64,000 nt of DNA from Anaerolineae bacterium (GTDB lineage: Bacteria > Chloroflexota > Anaerolineae > Anaerolineales > Anaerolineaceae), in the NCBI GenBank assembly GCA_013314735.1, contig JABUFD010000009.1, positions 31,778 through 95,777 of the forward strand, written 5' to 3'. Positions 7,689-17,549 of the stretch are shown in pieces. The first letter of the stretch is position 1. Every line of letters begins with the position of its first letter. Position numbers and translations under genes: made by a program. Under the pieces are notes generated by a model that worked only from the letters and a program-made list of their open reading frames with translations, made no database searches and was not told the origin of the DNA.

Positions 7689-10600
7689 TTAGAGGCTCAG
7701 CACCACGGTCTTGATCTCGAACGGGCGGAAGTGCAGCTGCAGGCTGCCATCCGCCACGGCAAGGTCTTTCCGCGGCTGTTCGAGCATGTCGGTTTCGGCG
7801 GCGGATTTCACCGCCAGGCTGGTGGTCAGCGTGCAGTCCGTGGCCATGTGCAGCGCCTCGTACAGGCGCAGGGTGATCTGCTTTCCGCCCGCTTCCGCCG
7901 GTTTGACCGCCTCGATGATGATGTTGTCCGCGTCCAGGCGGAAGAGCGAACCGCTCCCGCCCATCCCGGGCGCCACCAGCGCCGGCACGTTCAGGTCGTA
8001 GGCCGCCTGCACCACACCGCTTTCGGCCAGGCTGCCGTTGAAGGGGTAGAAGGCGTAGGTGAAGGTCTGCGTGCCCTTGTCCGCGAACATATCCGGCGCG
8101 AGGGGTGATTTCAGCAGGGTCAGGTTGATGCTATTGTCAACCACGTTCAGACCGTACTTGCAGTCATTCAGCACCGCCGCCCCGCGGTTGGCTTCCAGCA
8201 GCGCGGACCACTTGTGGTTGCTGACCTCAAAGCGGTCGGCATCGTAGGGGCGTGAGGCATGGTTGGGGCGTGACAGGTAGCCGAACTGGATCTCGTGCAG
8301 GGCTTCGTTGGCATGGATGTTCACCGGGAAAGCCACCTTGAGCAGCTTGTGGCTCTCGTGCCATTCCACCGTGGTTTCAAAATCCACCCGGCGGCTGCCG
8401 CGGCGCAGGCTGATGCGCTGGGTGAGGGTGGAAAGGTCGCTCAGCTTGCGCTCCAGGCGCAGCACCCCCACCAGCGGGCCGGCGGCTTCCAGCGAGAGGT
8501 TCGCTTCAGCGCACAGCGCAACCGGGTCATCCACGTACATCGGATCGATGTCCCACGCGTCAAACCACGAGGGCACGTCCTTGTACATTTTGAGCACGTT
8601 GGCGGGGCCGGCCAGCACTTCGCGGCCGCTGTCTTTGTCGAACACGCTCACCATCTCGCCCAGGTCATTGAAGCTGACCTTGAGGAACTCGTTCTCCAGC
8701 GTGTGCGCGTCAGCCTGCACGGCGCAATCGGGGCAGGGCGCGGCGGGTTCACCCTGTGGCAGGGCTGCCCAACCGCAGGCGGGAATTTCCACTTCCGCCA
8801 GGGTCTGTCCGCCGACTTGCTGGGTGGGCGCGCTGGTGTGCACGCCCTGCGGCACGGGCACCAGGGCGGTGCGCTGCCACGAAAGCGAGTTGAAGGCGGT
8901 GGCGCCATCGCTGCCGCCGCTGAGTACACCCGCGGCCTGCAGCGCCAATGCCTGGGCGTGTTTGATCACCGCAGCGTGGTCGCGCTCCACCTCTTCATAC
9001 ACGCGCTGGATCGAAGAGCCGGGCAGGGCATCGTGGAACTGGTGCAGCAGCACGGTCTTCCAATCGGCATCCAGCGTCTGCGGGCCGAAGTCAAAGCCCT
9101 GCAGGACATGCGCGGCGGAACCCCACAACTCGGCTTCGCGCAGGGCGAATTCGCTCTTGCGGTTGCCTTTCTTGGTTTTGGCCTGCGAGGTGTAGGTGCC
9201 GCGGTGGCACTGGAAGTACAGCTCGCCCACGTAGCGGTCCTTGACCACGGCGCGGGTGAGGAGGTCATCCAGGAAGTCCACCGGGCTGGCGTGCTTCAAT
9301 TTGGGCAGGCCCTCAAAGTTCTCGGCGCGTTGGGCAAACTCGAGGTGCAGGCGGCTGGAACCGCCGCCGCCGTCGCCCCATCCAATCGGCAGCACCAGGG
9401 CGTCAATATCGTTGCGCTGGCGCCGGTTGTTCCAGTGGTCAAGCAGGTCGTTGGGCAGGGGGAAATGCCCGTAGTTGTTGTAAAGGTGCGCCACCACCTG
9501 CGAACCGTCGATGCCTTCCCAGATGAAGTTATTGTAGGGGAAGGGATCGCCGCCATTATAAGCCCAGTAAATTTTGGCGGTCATAAAGCCATCGATCCCG
9601 CAGCCGGCCATGATCTGCGGCATGGCGCCGGAGTAGCCGAACACGTCCGGCAGCCACATGATGCGGCTGTTGACCCCAAACTCGTCCTGCATGAAGCGCT
9701 TGCCGTGAATGAACTGGCGGATCAGGCTTTCGCCGCCGGTGATGTTGGTATCGGCCTCGACCCACATTCCGCCTTCCACGATCATCTGCCCACCCTTCAC
9801 CGCTTCTTTGAAGCGCTCATAGATTTCCGGGTAGCGCAGTTTGAGCATGTTCATCAGGTGCGGCTGCGATTGCAGGAAGCGGTAGCCGGGATATTCCTCC
9901 ATCAGCGAGAGCTGGGTGCTGACGGTGCGCGCCATCTTGCGCTCGGTTTCCGCCAGGTTCCACAGCCATTCCACATCGAGGTGGCCGTGGCCGAAGGTGT
10001 AGAACACCGGCGCGGTGGAGCCATTGACGCACTCCATCACCGGCTTGAGCAGCGCCCGCCCGGCTTTGGCGCTTTCGAGCATTTCGGCTTCCGGCAGTTC
10101 CATGTCGGTCGCGTGCGAGGCATCCATCAGGGCGCGGTCGATCTGCGCCACGCGCAGCGCGTTCTGGTCCATCGCGTCGCGCGCGTTGAGCAGCATGGTA
10201 AAATCGATCAGCAGTTGGAACACGTCCTCGCGCCAGATGCCGAAGTTCAGGTGCGGCACAATCGTCTGGGTGGGGCCGGGTTCCGGTACGCTTTCGCGCC
10301 CGTACACCACCGGTCCACGGCCTTCATTGCGCATGCCATTGCCGCCGAAGCATTCGTAGAGGATCTCGAAGGTGTCGCCGGGTTTGGCGTTGTGGGTAAG
10401 GGTGATCTCCTTGTGCCCGAAATCGAGCGCGCCGGCGGCTCGGCCGTTGACCCACACCACGCTTTCCGCGGGGTCGCCCCAGTTCCATTCCATCGGGTTA
10501 AAGACGTTATAGAGGGCGATCACGATGCGCTGCCCCGCGGCTTCGGCGGGGAGGGTGATGGTGCTTTTAAACCAGCCGTATTCCCACTTGGCGCCCCACG

Positions 10601-10772
10601 GGGTGCCGGCGGGCATCGGTTTGAATTCCCGCTGCAGGGCCTGCTGCGGGGTGAGTTGTTCCATGGTGGTGAAACCGTCCAGCGCCACCGGACCCAGCGG
10701 TCGGTACACGCTCTGGGAGATCGCGCTCTGCCAGGTTTCCAGGCGGCGTTTCCAGCCTTCTGTCAGTGCCAT
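7689..10772 (-). CDS. Alpha-mannosidase, glycoside hydrolase family 38
   Basis: A 1027-aa GH38 enzyme that cleaves alpha-mannosidic linkages, with no signal peptide, so probably cytoplasmic. Zinc ligands and catalytic residues are visible: HGHLDVEWLW (His264, Asp266) and WLPDVFGYSGAMPQI with the nucleophile Asp376. The segment LLHQFHDALPGSS supplies the last zinc-binding histidine. The C-terminal half is the beta-rich domain of the family. AAAGGAG precedes the ATG and a TATAAT box lies at 10807-10812, so it has its own promoter. It is alone on its strand, diverging from the secreted peptidase gene with a tandem repeat locus between. Confidence 0.93.
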   Translation of the reverse strand: MALTEGWKRRLETWQSAISQSVYRPLGPVALDGFTTMEQLTPQQALQREFKPMPAGTPWGAKWEYGWFKSTITLPAEAAGQRIVIALYNVFNPMEWNWGDPAESVVWVNGRAAGALDFGHKEITLTHNAKPGDTFEILYECFGGNGMRNEGRGPVVYGRESVPEPGPTQTIVPHLNFGIWREDVFQLLIDFTMLLNARDAMDQNALRVAQIDRALMDASHATDMELPEAEMLESAKAGRALLKPVMECVNGSTAPVFYTFGHGHLDVEWLWNLAETERKMARTVSTQLSLMEEYPGYRFLQSQPHLMNMLKLRYPEIYERFKEAVKGGQMIVEGGMWVEADTNITGGESLIRQFIHGKRFMQDEFGVNSRIMWLPDVFGYSGAMPQIMAGCGIDGFMTAKIYWAYNGGDPFPYNNFIWEGIDGSQVVAHLYNNYGHFPLPNDLLDHWNNRRQRNDIDALVLPIGWGDGGGGSSRLHLEFAQRAENFEGLPKLKHASPVDFLDDLLTRAVVKDRYVGELYFQCHRGTYTSQAKTKKGNRKSEFALREAELWGSAAHVLQGFDFGPQTLDADWKTVLLHQFHDALPGSSIQRVYEEVERDHAAVIKHAQALALQAAGVLSGGSDGATAFNSLSWQRTALVPVPQGVHTSAPTQQVGGQTLAEVEIPACGWAALPQGEPAAPCPDCAVQADAHTLENEFLKVSFNDLGEMVSVFDKDSGREVLAGPANVLKMYKDVPSWFDAWDIDPMYVDDPVALCAEANLSLEAAGPLVGVLRLERKLSDLSTLTQRISLRRGSRRVDFETTVEWHESHKLLKVAFPVNIHANEALHEIQFGYLSRPNHASRPYDADRFEVSNHKWSALLEANRGAAVLNDCKYGLNVVDNSINLTLLKSPLAPDMFADKGTQTFTYAFYPFNGSLAESGVVQAAYDLNVPALVAPGMGGSGSLFRLDADNIIIEAVKPAEAGGKQITLRLYEALHMATDCTLTTSLAVKSAAETDMLEQPRKDLAVADGSLQLHFRPFEIKTVVLSL

Positions 10773-10806
10773 TGTTATACTCCTTTTTCTGAATGGGTTT
10801 TTGGTG

Positions 10807-10812
10807 ATTATA
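10807..10812 (-). promoter_or_regulatory. -10 box of the alpha-mannosidase gene
   Basis: Reading leftward the hexamer is TATAAT within GTGTTATAATCAC, about 35 bp before the start codon and upstream of a clear AAAGGAG. No good -35 hexamer is seen at the usual distance. Confidence 0.45.
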
Positions 10813-10859
10813 ACACCGAACCCCGGCCGCTTTCCAACCGGCGAACGGCGCTCCGGTTA

Positions 10860-11515
10860 CGTTCCAATCCACCATTTCATACTTACCACCGCCATCCCAT
10901 CCCGGAGGGAGGTTCAGAAGTTGAACATCAACCATTCCCAACGTTCATCACCGATGCCTGCCTTTGACGTTCCAAACCAACCTTATACACATACCACCGC
11001 CATCCCATCCCGGAGGGAGGCAGTCAGGTCACGAACACCAGCGGCGTCTGTCCCTCCCTCCGGGATGGAAGTTCAGGAGTGTACCTTCAACCATTCCCAA
11101 CGTTCATCACCAATGCCTGCCTTTGATGTACCGGCCAGCCATTTCACACTTACCTCCGCCATCCCATCCCGGAGGGAGGCAGTCAGGTCACGAACACCAG
11201 CGGCGCATGTCCCTCCCTCCGGGATGGAAGTTCAGGCGTGTACCTTCAACCATTCCCAACGTTCATCACCAATGCCTGCCTTTGATGTACCGGCCAGCCA
11301 TTTCACACTTACCTCCGCCATCCCATCCCGGAGGGAGGCAGTCAGGTCACGAATACCTGCGGCGCAAGTCCCTCCCTCCGGGATGGAAGTTCAGGCGTGT
11401 ACCTTCAACCATTCCCAACGTTCATCACTGATGCCTGCCTTTGGCGTTCCAAACCACCATTTCACACTTACATCCGCCATCCCATCCCCAACGTCAACCA
11501 CCGCGGCCAATCAGT
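10860..11515 (+). repeat. 159-bp tandem hairpin repeat, locus 1
   Basis: The motif CATCCCATCC recurs at 10893, 11001, 11160, 11319 and 11478. The last four are spaced exactly 159 bp apart. Full units (from 11001, 11160 and 11319) contain an arm CCATCCCGGAGGGAGG, a 32-nt loop and the reverse-complementary arm CCTCCCTCCGGGATGG. The first unit has lost the loop and one arm, and the last has lost both arms. The locus lies between two divergent genes. Long open frames across it exist because 159 is a multiple of three; I do not consider them genes. Confidence 0.9.
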
Positions 11516-11607
11516 TCAAACTCACTCCCGCACACCTTCCTTCCTTTTAATAATCATTCCCGCTTTGCAGTTTTGCAAGGCGGCGCTGCGGCAGCGCGCG
11601 GGAATGC

Positions 11608-11613
11608 TATAAT
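11608..11613 (+). promoter_or_regulatory. Probable -10 box of the secreted metallopeptidase gene
   Basis: TATAAT within GAATGCTATAATCG, about 90 bp before the ATG at 11701. The -35 region is not recognisable. Confidence 0.4.
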
Positions 11614-11700
11614 CGAAGCACCATCCAGAATCCTTTGCGCCCGAATATTCCACCTGTGTCCCCGCACCCGCGGCGGGGCCAACCCCACCCGGGAGGTTCC

Positions 11701-14019
11701 ATGTCCTTCAAGCGTTTTGTTTCCCGCCTGTTCGATCCACTGGCCATCTTGCTGCTGCTGGCGCTCCTGCTGGCCGCCCTGCCCACCGCCGCGGCCGCCG
11801 CGCAATCGGGCAGCAGCCTCAGCGGCGTGCTGACCATCGTCTACGGCGACAGCCCCGAGGGCGGCGCACGCACGCTGTACTTTCTCACCATCCCCGATGG
11901 CACCCAGGCGCTGCTCCAGTTTGACCCCGCCCGTACCGACTACGGCGCCTTGCGCACCCTGGCGGGCAGCGAGGTGGCGCTGCAAGGCACCTTCCTCGAA
12001 AGCGCGCAAAGTGATCCCGCCGGCCTGCCGTTGTTCGCGGTCAGCACCTTTGCCGCCGCCGCGCCCGACGCCCCGAACGAGCTCGATGCGCCCGCCCTGG
12101 CCGGCTCCTACCCGTTCATCTCACTGATGTGCAAGTTCGCCGACATCAGCAGCGAACCGCAGCCGCTGTCGTATTTCACCGGGCAGTACGCCAACACCTA
12201 CCCCGGGCTGGATGCCTACTGGCGCGAAGCCTCCTATAACCAGTTCAACATCGCCGGATCCACCGCCGCCGGCTGGAAAACCCTGCCCAATCCCCGCTCG
12301 TATTACCTCGATGCCAACGGCAACCTGCTGCACACCTTGCTGGCGCAGGAATGCACCGCCCTGTTCGACGCCCAGATCAATTTCAGCGGCTACACCGGCA
12401 TCAACCTGATGTTCAACGGCCAGCTCGATGCTGGCAACCATGCCTGGGGCGGCAGCGCCTGGGTGTGCCTCGACGGCAAATGCTCCTGGCGCATGACCTG
12501 GGAACCACCGTGGGGATGGGGCAGCAACGGCGTGATGGCACACGAAATGGGCCATTCCTTTGGCCTGCCGCATTCCACCGGGCATTACGTGGTGTATAAA
12601 AATCAATGGGATGTGATGAGCGATACCTGGAGCAACTGCACCCGCCTCACCGCCGCGCCCTACGGCTGCCAGGGGCAGCATACCATCGCCCACCACAAGG
12701 ACCTGATGGGGGTGCTGGGCACGGCGCGCAAAGCCGAGGTGCCGGATGGCACCAGTGCCACCATCACCATCGAACGCCTCACCAACCCCGCCACCAGCCA
12801 TGTGCAGTACGTGAAAGTACCCATCGGCGGCTCCTCCTCCTTCTTCTACACCATCGAAGTGCGCCAGAACAACACCGCTTCCGGCAATGACCAGAAACTC
12901 CCCGGCTCCGCCGTGATCCTGCACGAGGTGCTCACCACCCGCGGCGATGATGCCGACGTGATTGATATTGACGCCACCGCCAGCACCGGCGATGCCGGGG
13001 CACAGTGGGTGGTGGGAGAAACCTTCACCGATACCGCCAACAACATCAGCATCAGTGTCCTCAGCGCGGGGGATTCCACCTACACTGTGCGCGTGCGCAA
13101 CAACGCCCCGCTGGTGCCGCCCGCCCCGCAGTTGGATGCGCCCACCGATGCCAGCGTACTCACCACCGAGCCGCAATTCACCTGGCAGGCAGCGGAGGGC
13201 GCTGACAGCTACCAGGTGGCATTGATCGACCACGTCAGCGGCAGCAGCCAGTGGCAGCAGACCATCTCCGCCGCCAGCGCGTGCAGCGGCACAGCCTGTG
13301 CCTACACCCACGCCAGCACCATCGCCGACGGGCATTACCGCTGGCAGGTGCGCGGCAGCACCGACGGCGCCTACGGCGATTGGAGCGAAGCCTTCACCTT
13401 CAAAAAGGCGCAGCCCATCCCCCAGGCCGAGTTGCGTTCGCCCGGGGTGGATGCCGTCGTCTACGGCGGACGCCCCACCCTGAAATGGTACCCCGTCAGC
13501 AGCGCCACCACCTACGATGTGGAACTGTACGGGCTGTCCGATGAATTACTCGGCACATGGACCAAAGGCACTGGCGCCTGCGCAACCTACTGCGAACACC
13601 GCATCCCGTTTGACCTGGAAAGCGCCTACGGTGACTACGAATGGCGTGTGCGCGCCCGCAACACCGATCTCCCGCTGTCGGGCGAATGGTCCGCCCTGCG
13701 CACCTTCAGCTACACCCAGCTGGCACGCACCTGGCAGATCAGCCCGGCGGATGGCTACAGCACCAGCGATACCAGCCCGACCTTGCAGTGGGCTGATATG
13801 GAAGGCGCCACCATGTACCTGGTGAACTTCCGCCTGCCGGACGACACCTTTGTTGCCAATATGCTGGTGAGTGATGCCACGTACTGCGACGGCAGTACCT
13901 GCACCTGGAATGTCGATCCCGCCCTGGCAACAGGCGAGTACAAATGGCACGTCCGCGCCAAGAACGGCCGTAACTTTGGCCGCTGGACCGCCTATCGGAC
14001 GATTAACATTACAGACTAA
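11701..14019 (+). CDS. Secreted metzincin-type metallopeptidase with three fibronectin-like domains
   Basis: A 772-aa exported protein. Residues 1-34 form a signal peptide ending in AAAAA. The zinc site is HEMGHSFGLPH at 281-291 (HExxHxxGxxH), followed by a Met-turn in WDVMSD at 303-308. This is the metzincin signature, closest in layout to gametolysin/M11-type peptidases. From about residue 480 three similar beta-sandwich repeats follow (starting PAPQLDAPTDAS, AELRSPGVDAVV and WQISPADGYSTS), each with a YEWRVRA-like strand, probably for substrate or surface binding. I chose the ATG at 11701 for its GGGAGG ribosome binding site and because it directly opens the signal peptide. It probably degrades extracellular protein; the substrate is unknown. 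Confidence 0.85.
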   Translation: MSFKRFVSRLFDPLAILLLLALLLAALPTAAAAAQSGSSLSGVLTIVYGDSPEGGARTLYFLTIPDGTQALLQFDPARTDYGALRTLAGSEVALQGTFLESAQSDPAGLPLFAVSTFAAAAPDAPNELDAPALAGSYPFISLMCKFADISSEPQPLSYFTGQYANTYPGLDAYWREASYNQFNIAGSTAAGWKTLPNPRSYYLDANGNLLHTLLAQECTALFDAQINFSGYTGINLMFNGQLDAGNHAWGGSAWVCLDGKCSWRMTWEPPWGWGSNGVMAHEMGHSFGLPHSTGHYVVYKNQWDVMSDTWSNCTRLTAAPYGCQGQHTIAHHKDLMGVLGTARKAEVPDGTSATITIERLTNPATSHVQYVKVPIGGSSSFFYTIEVRQNNTASGNDQKLPGSAVILHEVLTTRGDDADVIDIDATASTGDAGAQWVVGETFTDTANNISISVLSAGDSTYTVRVRNNAPLVPPAPQLDAPTDASVLTTEPQFTWQAAEGADSYQVALIDHVSGSSQWQQTISAASACSGTACAYTHASTIADGHYRWQVRGSTDGAYGDWSEAFTFKKAQPIPQAELRSPGVDAVVYGGRPTLKWYPVSSATTYDVELYGLSDELLGTWTKGTGACATYCEHRIPFDLESAYGDYEWRVRARNTDLPLSGEWSALRTFSYTQLARTWQISPADGYSTSDTSPTLQWADMEGATMYLVNFRLPDDTFVANMLVSDATYCDGSTCTWNVDPALATGEYKWHVRAKNGRNFGRWTAYRTINITD

Positions 14020-14338
14020 GCCTTTTGTCTGGAGAATCTGCCCCAGGCAGATTCTCCCCCTTGACCGGCTGTGCCGGTCATTCGGGGCAAAGCCCCACAT
14101 TCGACGGCGTATCGGCCGTTGATAATCATCGAATAACCCGTTTTCTCGGGGGCTGTCCCAAAAGTCAGCTGGAAAACCATCGAACCGCCAGAACTGGCGG
14201 TTCGATTCCTATATTCGTCCCAGGTGTAGCGGCGCGGCTCAGCCGCGCTGGATTTTTGGAACAACCTCGGGTTTCGAGATACCTACTTCGCCACCGTCAA
14301 GGCAGCGACCTTCCAGGGTGAACCATTGGCCCGGGTGA
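14020..14338. repeat. Cluster of palindromes between convergent genes
   Basis: Five inverted repeats sit in 230 bp: GGAGAATCTGCC/GGCAGATTCTCC (14031-14057), GACCGGC/GCCGGTC (14063-14079), GGGGC/GCCCC (14085-14097), a 13-bp stem with a 2-nt loop starting ATCGAACCGCCAG (14179-14206), and GCGCGGCT/AGCCGCGC (14232-14248). GGGGGCTGTCCCAAAAGTC at about 14148-14166 resembles a transposon end. No gene or T-tract terminator is evident. Some of these hairpins may end transcription of the two convergent genes. Confidence 0.6.
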
Positions 14339-15634
14339 TCAAACGCGTTCAGACTGCGTTTTCCCGGCCGCCCCGGCCTGGCGCGCCATGTGGCGCGATA
14401 GCCAGAGCAGGCACAGGAAGGCAGCCAGCGGGAACAGCGCGCCGGAAAGGATCCCCGCCCGCAGGCCGATCTGCTCCGCGGTCAAACCGGCAAAGCGTTC
14501 CCACCCGGCCAGCGCGGGCAGGCGGGTGATGTGGTCGGTCACCACGCTCACCAGCAACGGGCCAACCGATGCCCCGATATCGCCCCCCGCCGCCAGGATC
14601 GCGAACAGCCAGGCCCCGGCCAGCGGGTATTGCACCGCCGCGATCACCAGCGTGCCGGGCCACAGCAGGCTGACGGCAAAACCGCACAGCGCGCACGCCG
14701 CCAGGCTCAGCACCGGGTGGACAGCCAGCGCCACCACCAGGTAACACACCACCGCCAGCAGCGCGCCCAGCAGCATCACACGCTCCACCCGCACCCGCTT
14801 GCCCGCCATCCCGTACAGCAGCCGCCCCACCCCCAGCATCCCCGCGAACAGGCTGAACCCGGCCACGTCCCCCACCACCTTGGGCAGCTGGATCGCCTTT
14901 TCCATGAAGGCGGATGCCCACTGGCTGATGGAAAGCTCCGCCGCCCCGCCGGCAAAGATCGCCAGGAACGCCACCAGGAAAAAGGGTTTCGTGATCAGCA
15001 TCCGCATCCCCTGGCGGTGTTCTTCGGGCACGGTTGGTGCCAGGGGCACGCGCAGGAACAGGAAAAAGTTAAAGATCGCCGGGGCGGTCCACAGCAGCAT
15101 CACCAGCGGCCAGGCGCTGCGTCCCAGCCAGAACAGCAGCAGCGTGGTCAGCAGGATCACGGCCATCTGCCCCCAGGCATAAAAGGAATGCAGCAGCGCC
15201 ATGGCAGAGGCCTTTTCATCGCCGGGAATCGCATTCACGATCGGGCTGAGCAGCAGCTCGAGCAGCCCGCCCGACCCGGCAAACACCACGGTCCCCAGGA
15301 TGAAGCCGATGTAGGGATTGGCAGGGAACAGCACCGGGCTGGCAGCGAACAGCGCGAACCCCGCCACGGTGAGGGCATGCGCCGCCACCACGAACGGGCG
15401 GAAGCCGTATTTGTCCACCATCCCGCTGAAGGCGATATCGCACACCACCTGGGTGATGAAGTTGATGAACACCAGCAGCCCCAGCTGCTCATAGCGCAAA
15501 CCGTACGCCTCGCGCAGCGGGATGAACAGGATCGGCGTCAGGTTCACCACCACCGCCTGCACCAGGAACCCGATGTAACAGGCATGGATCGTGGATCGGT
15601 ACGAAATCGGTTTGACTGCGGCAAGTGCGGCCAT
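14339..15634 (-). CDS. Major facilitator superfamily permease
   Basis: A 431-aa transporter with about twelve hydrophobic helices in two halves. The loop between helices 2 and 3 contains FSGMVDKYGFRP, the MFS GxxxDRxGRR-like signature, with a repeat in the second half (GRLLYGMAGKRVRVERV). The ATG at 15634 is preceded by GGAGGA; longer versions would add a non-hydrophobic N-terminus that crosses the divergent promoter. The substrate is not recognisable. Its neighbours degrade alpha-glucans, so a sugar is possible, but the topology also fits the fucose-permease-like clade that occurs widely without known substrate. Confidence 0.8.
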   Translation of the reverse strand: MAALAAVKPISYRSTIHACYIGFLVQAVVVNLTPILFIPLREAYGLRYEQLGLLVFINFITQVVCDIAFSGMVDKYGFRPFVVAAHALTVAGFALFAASPVLFPANPYIGFILGTVVFAGSGGLLELLLSPIVNAIPGDEKASAMALLHSFYAWGQMAVILLTTLLLFWLGRSAWPLVMLLWTAPAIFNFFLFLRVPLAPTVPEEHRQGMRMLITKPFFLVAFLAIFAGGAAELSISQWASAFMEKAIQLPKVVGDVAGFSLFAGMLGVGRLLYGMAGKRVRVERVMLLGALLAVVCYLVVALAVHPVLSLAACALCGFAVSLLWPGTLVIAAVQYPLAGAWLFAILAAGGDIGASVGPLLVSVVTDHITRLPALAGWERFAGLTAEQIGLRAGILSGALFPLAAFLCLLWLSRHMARQAGAAGKTQSERV

Positions 15635-15751
15635 GGGGTCATCCTCCAGTGTGGGTGTGGTTGCCCACGATGATACCACGCCCGCCCGCGCGGCGGAAAA
15701 AGTGAAAATCCGCGGCCATCCGTGGCGGGGAAAACCCCTGCCGCCACTTTT

Positions 15752-15781
15752 TTGACCGCGCCCCTGCCTTTCCATTATAAT
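15752..15781 (+). promoter_or_regulatory. Sigma-70-type promoter of the amylase gene
   Basis: TTGACC at 15752-15757 and TATAAT at 15776-15781 are separated by 18 bp. The start codon follows about 50 bp later with GGAGGA as ribosome binding site. Confidence 0.7.
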
Positions 15782-15833
15782 CAGGGTAACCAGACTGTTC
15801 ACCCATTCACCCATCCCATTGGAGGACAACCCG

Positions 15834-17489
15834 ATGAAAATCAAAGCGACCTTCCTGCTCAGTATGCTGCTGCTGACGGCATTCATCCTGGGCGCCTGCA
15901 CGCCCACCACCCCGCCCGTACCGGAAAAGGCCAGCGCCGAAGACTACGGCTACCCGTGGTGGAATGACCGCGTCTTTTACCAGATCTTCGTGCGCAGTTT
16001 CTACGATTCCGATGGCGACGGCGTGGGGGATTTTGCCGGCATCACCGAGAAGCTCGATTACCTCAACGACGGCGACCCCGCCACCAACACCGACCTTGGC
16101 ATCACCGGCATCTGGCTGATGCCGATCCTGCCCTCGCCTTCGTACCACGGCTACGACGTCACCGATTACAAGGCCGTCAACCCCGATTACGGCACGATGG
16201 AGGATTTCCAGGCCCTGCTGGCCGCCTGCCACGAGCGCGGCATCGCCGTGATCATCGACTGGGAGATCAACCACACCTCGGATCAGCACCCGTGGTTCGT
16301 CGCCGCCGAAGACCCCGCCTCGGACTACCACGACTGGTACATCTGGGAAGAGACCTCCCCCGGCTACAGCGGCCCGTGGGGGCAGGGCGTGTGGCACCGC
16401 TCGCAGAAGGCTGAACTGTTCTACTACGGCATTTTCACCAACACCATGCCCGACCTCAACTTTAACAACCGGGATGTCACCACGGCGATGTATGACGCGG
16501 TGGCGTTCTGGATCGAGGAGATCGGGGTGGATGGGCTGCGCATCGATGCCGCCCGTCACCTGATCGAAGAAGGCAAGGAGCAGGCCAACACCGCCAGCAC
16601 GCATGCCTGGTACCAAGCCTGGTACCCGTGGTACAAGGGCATCAACCCCGACGCGATGATGATCGGCGAGGTGTGGGATGCCTCGCTCAACGCCGCCAAA
16701 TTCGTCGACGACCAGGAACTCGACCTGGTGTTCAACTTCGACCTGGCTGGCAAGTTCACCCAGGCCGCCTCGATGGAATACAGCGGGGCCGCCGCCAGCG
16801 CACTCGAAAACGAACTGAAAATCTTCCCCGATTACCAGATGGGCACCTTCCTCACCAACCACGATATGGCGCGCTTTATGACCACCTTCATGCCCGATTA
16901 CGGCAAGCCCAAAACCGCCGCCACCCTGCTGCTGACCGCGCCCGGTGTTCCCTTCCTGTACTACGGCGAGGAGATCGGCATGGTGGGCGGCAAGCCGGAT
17001 GAGAATATCCGCCGCCCGATGCAGTGGGACGGCAGCAGCAATGCCGGCTTCACCAGCGCCTTCATGCCGTGGATGACGGCCCAGCCCGATTACACCGAAA
17101 AGAACGTCGCCCAGCAGACCGAAGATGAAACCTCGCTCCTCAGCCATTACCGCAAGCTGATCCATTTCCGCAACACCTACCCCGCCCTCAAGATCGGCGA
17201 CACCCACATTGTGGGCATCGACAACGCCGGGGTGTACGCCATCCTGCGCAGCACCGAGGAGCAGACCTTCCTGGTGGTGGCCAACATGACCGCGAAGCCG
17301 ATTGACACCTACACCCTCAACCTGGCGCAGGGGCCGCTGCAGGCGGGCAAATCCTACCGCATGGTTGAGTTCTTCAGCGCGGCCGGCAACGGCACCGCCC
17401 TCAAGGCGGATGAGAACGGCGGCTTTGCAGATTACAGCCCGCTGGATGTGTTGGAGCCGTATACCACCTACATCTTCTGGCTCAAGTAG
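15834..17489 (+). CDS. Lipoprotein alpha-amylase, GH13
   Basis: A 551-aa surface-anchored GH13 enzyme for alpha-1,4-glucan hydrolysis. The signal ends in LTAFILGAC with Cys22 as lipidation site. Catalytic motifs: region I variant DWEINHTSDQH, GLRIDAARH with nucleophile Asp238, IGEVWD with acid/base Glu279, and LTNHDMAR with Asp344. The C-terminal beta domain runs from about residue 460. GGAGG lies 8 nt upstream of the chosen ATG. A cytoplasmic alpha-glucosidase gene follows after 60 bp, so the pair forms an outside-then-inside starch degradation route. Confidence 0.93.
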   Translation: MKIKATFLLSMLLLTAFILGACTPTTPPVPEKASAEDYGYPWWNDRVFYQIFVRSFYDSDGDGVGDFAGITEKLDYLNDGDPATNTDLGITGIWLMPILPSPSYHGYDVTDYKAVNPDYGTMEDFQALLAACHERGIAVIIDWEINHTSDQHPWFVAAEDPASDYHDWYIWEETSPGYSGPWGQGVWHRSQKAELFYYGIFTNTMPDLNFNNRDVTTAMYDAVAFWIEEIGVDGLRIDAARHLIEEGKEQANTASTHAWYQAWYPWYKGINPDAMMIGEVWDASLNAAKFVDDQELDLVFNFDLAGKFTQAASMEYSGAAASALENELKIFPDYQMGTFLTNHDMARFMTTFMPDYGKPKTAATLLLTAPGVPFLYYGEEIGMVGGKPDENIRRPMQWDGSSNAGFTSAFMPWMTAQPDYTEKNVAQQTEDETSLLSHYRKLIHFRNTYPALKIGDTHIVGIDNAGVYAILRSTEEQTFLVVANMTAKPIDTYTLNLAQGPLQAGKSYRMVEFFSAAGNGTALKADENGGFADYSPLDVLEPYTTYIFWLK

Positions 17490-17549
17490 AACGATCGAAA
17501 CGCGGCAGGGATGCCCCCTGCCGCCAACCCAACCGATAGGAGAAATGCC

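Noticed and set aside
8295..10967. A rightward open frame of 890 codons across the alpha-mannosidase region
   Set aside because: It is the antisense shadow of the GH38 gene; GC-rich third positions keep it open. The leftward frame has all catalytic motifs, a ribosome binding site and a terminator.
14190..14212. GGTTCGATTCC resembling a tRNA T-loop
   Set aside because: The flanking bases do not form a T-stem or acceptor stem. The motif is part of a 28-bp palindrome.
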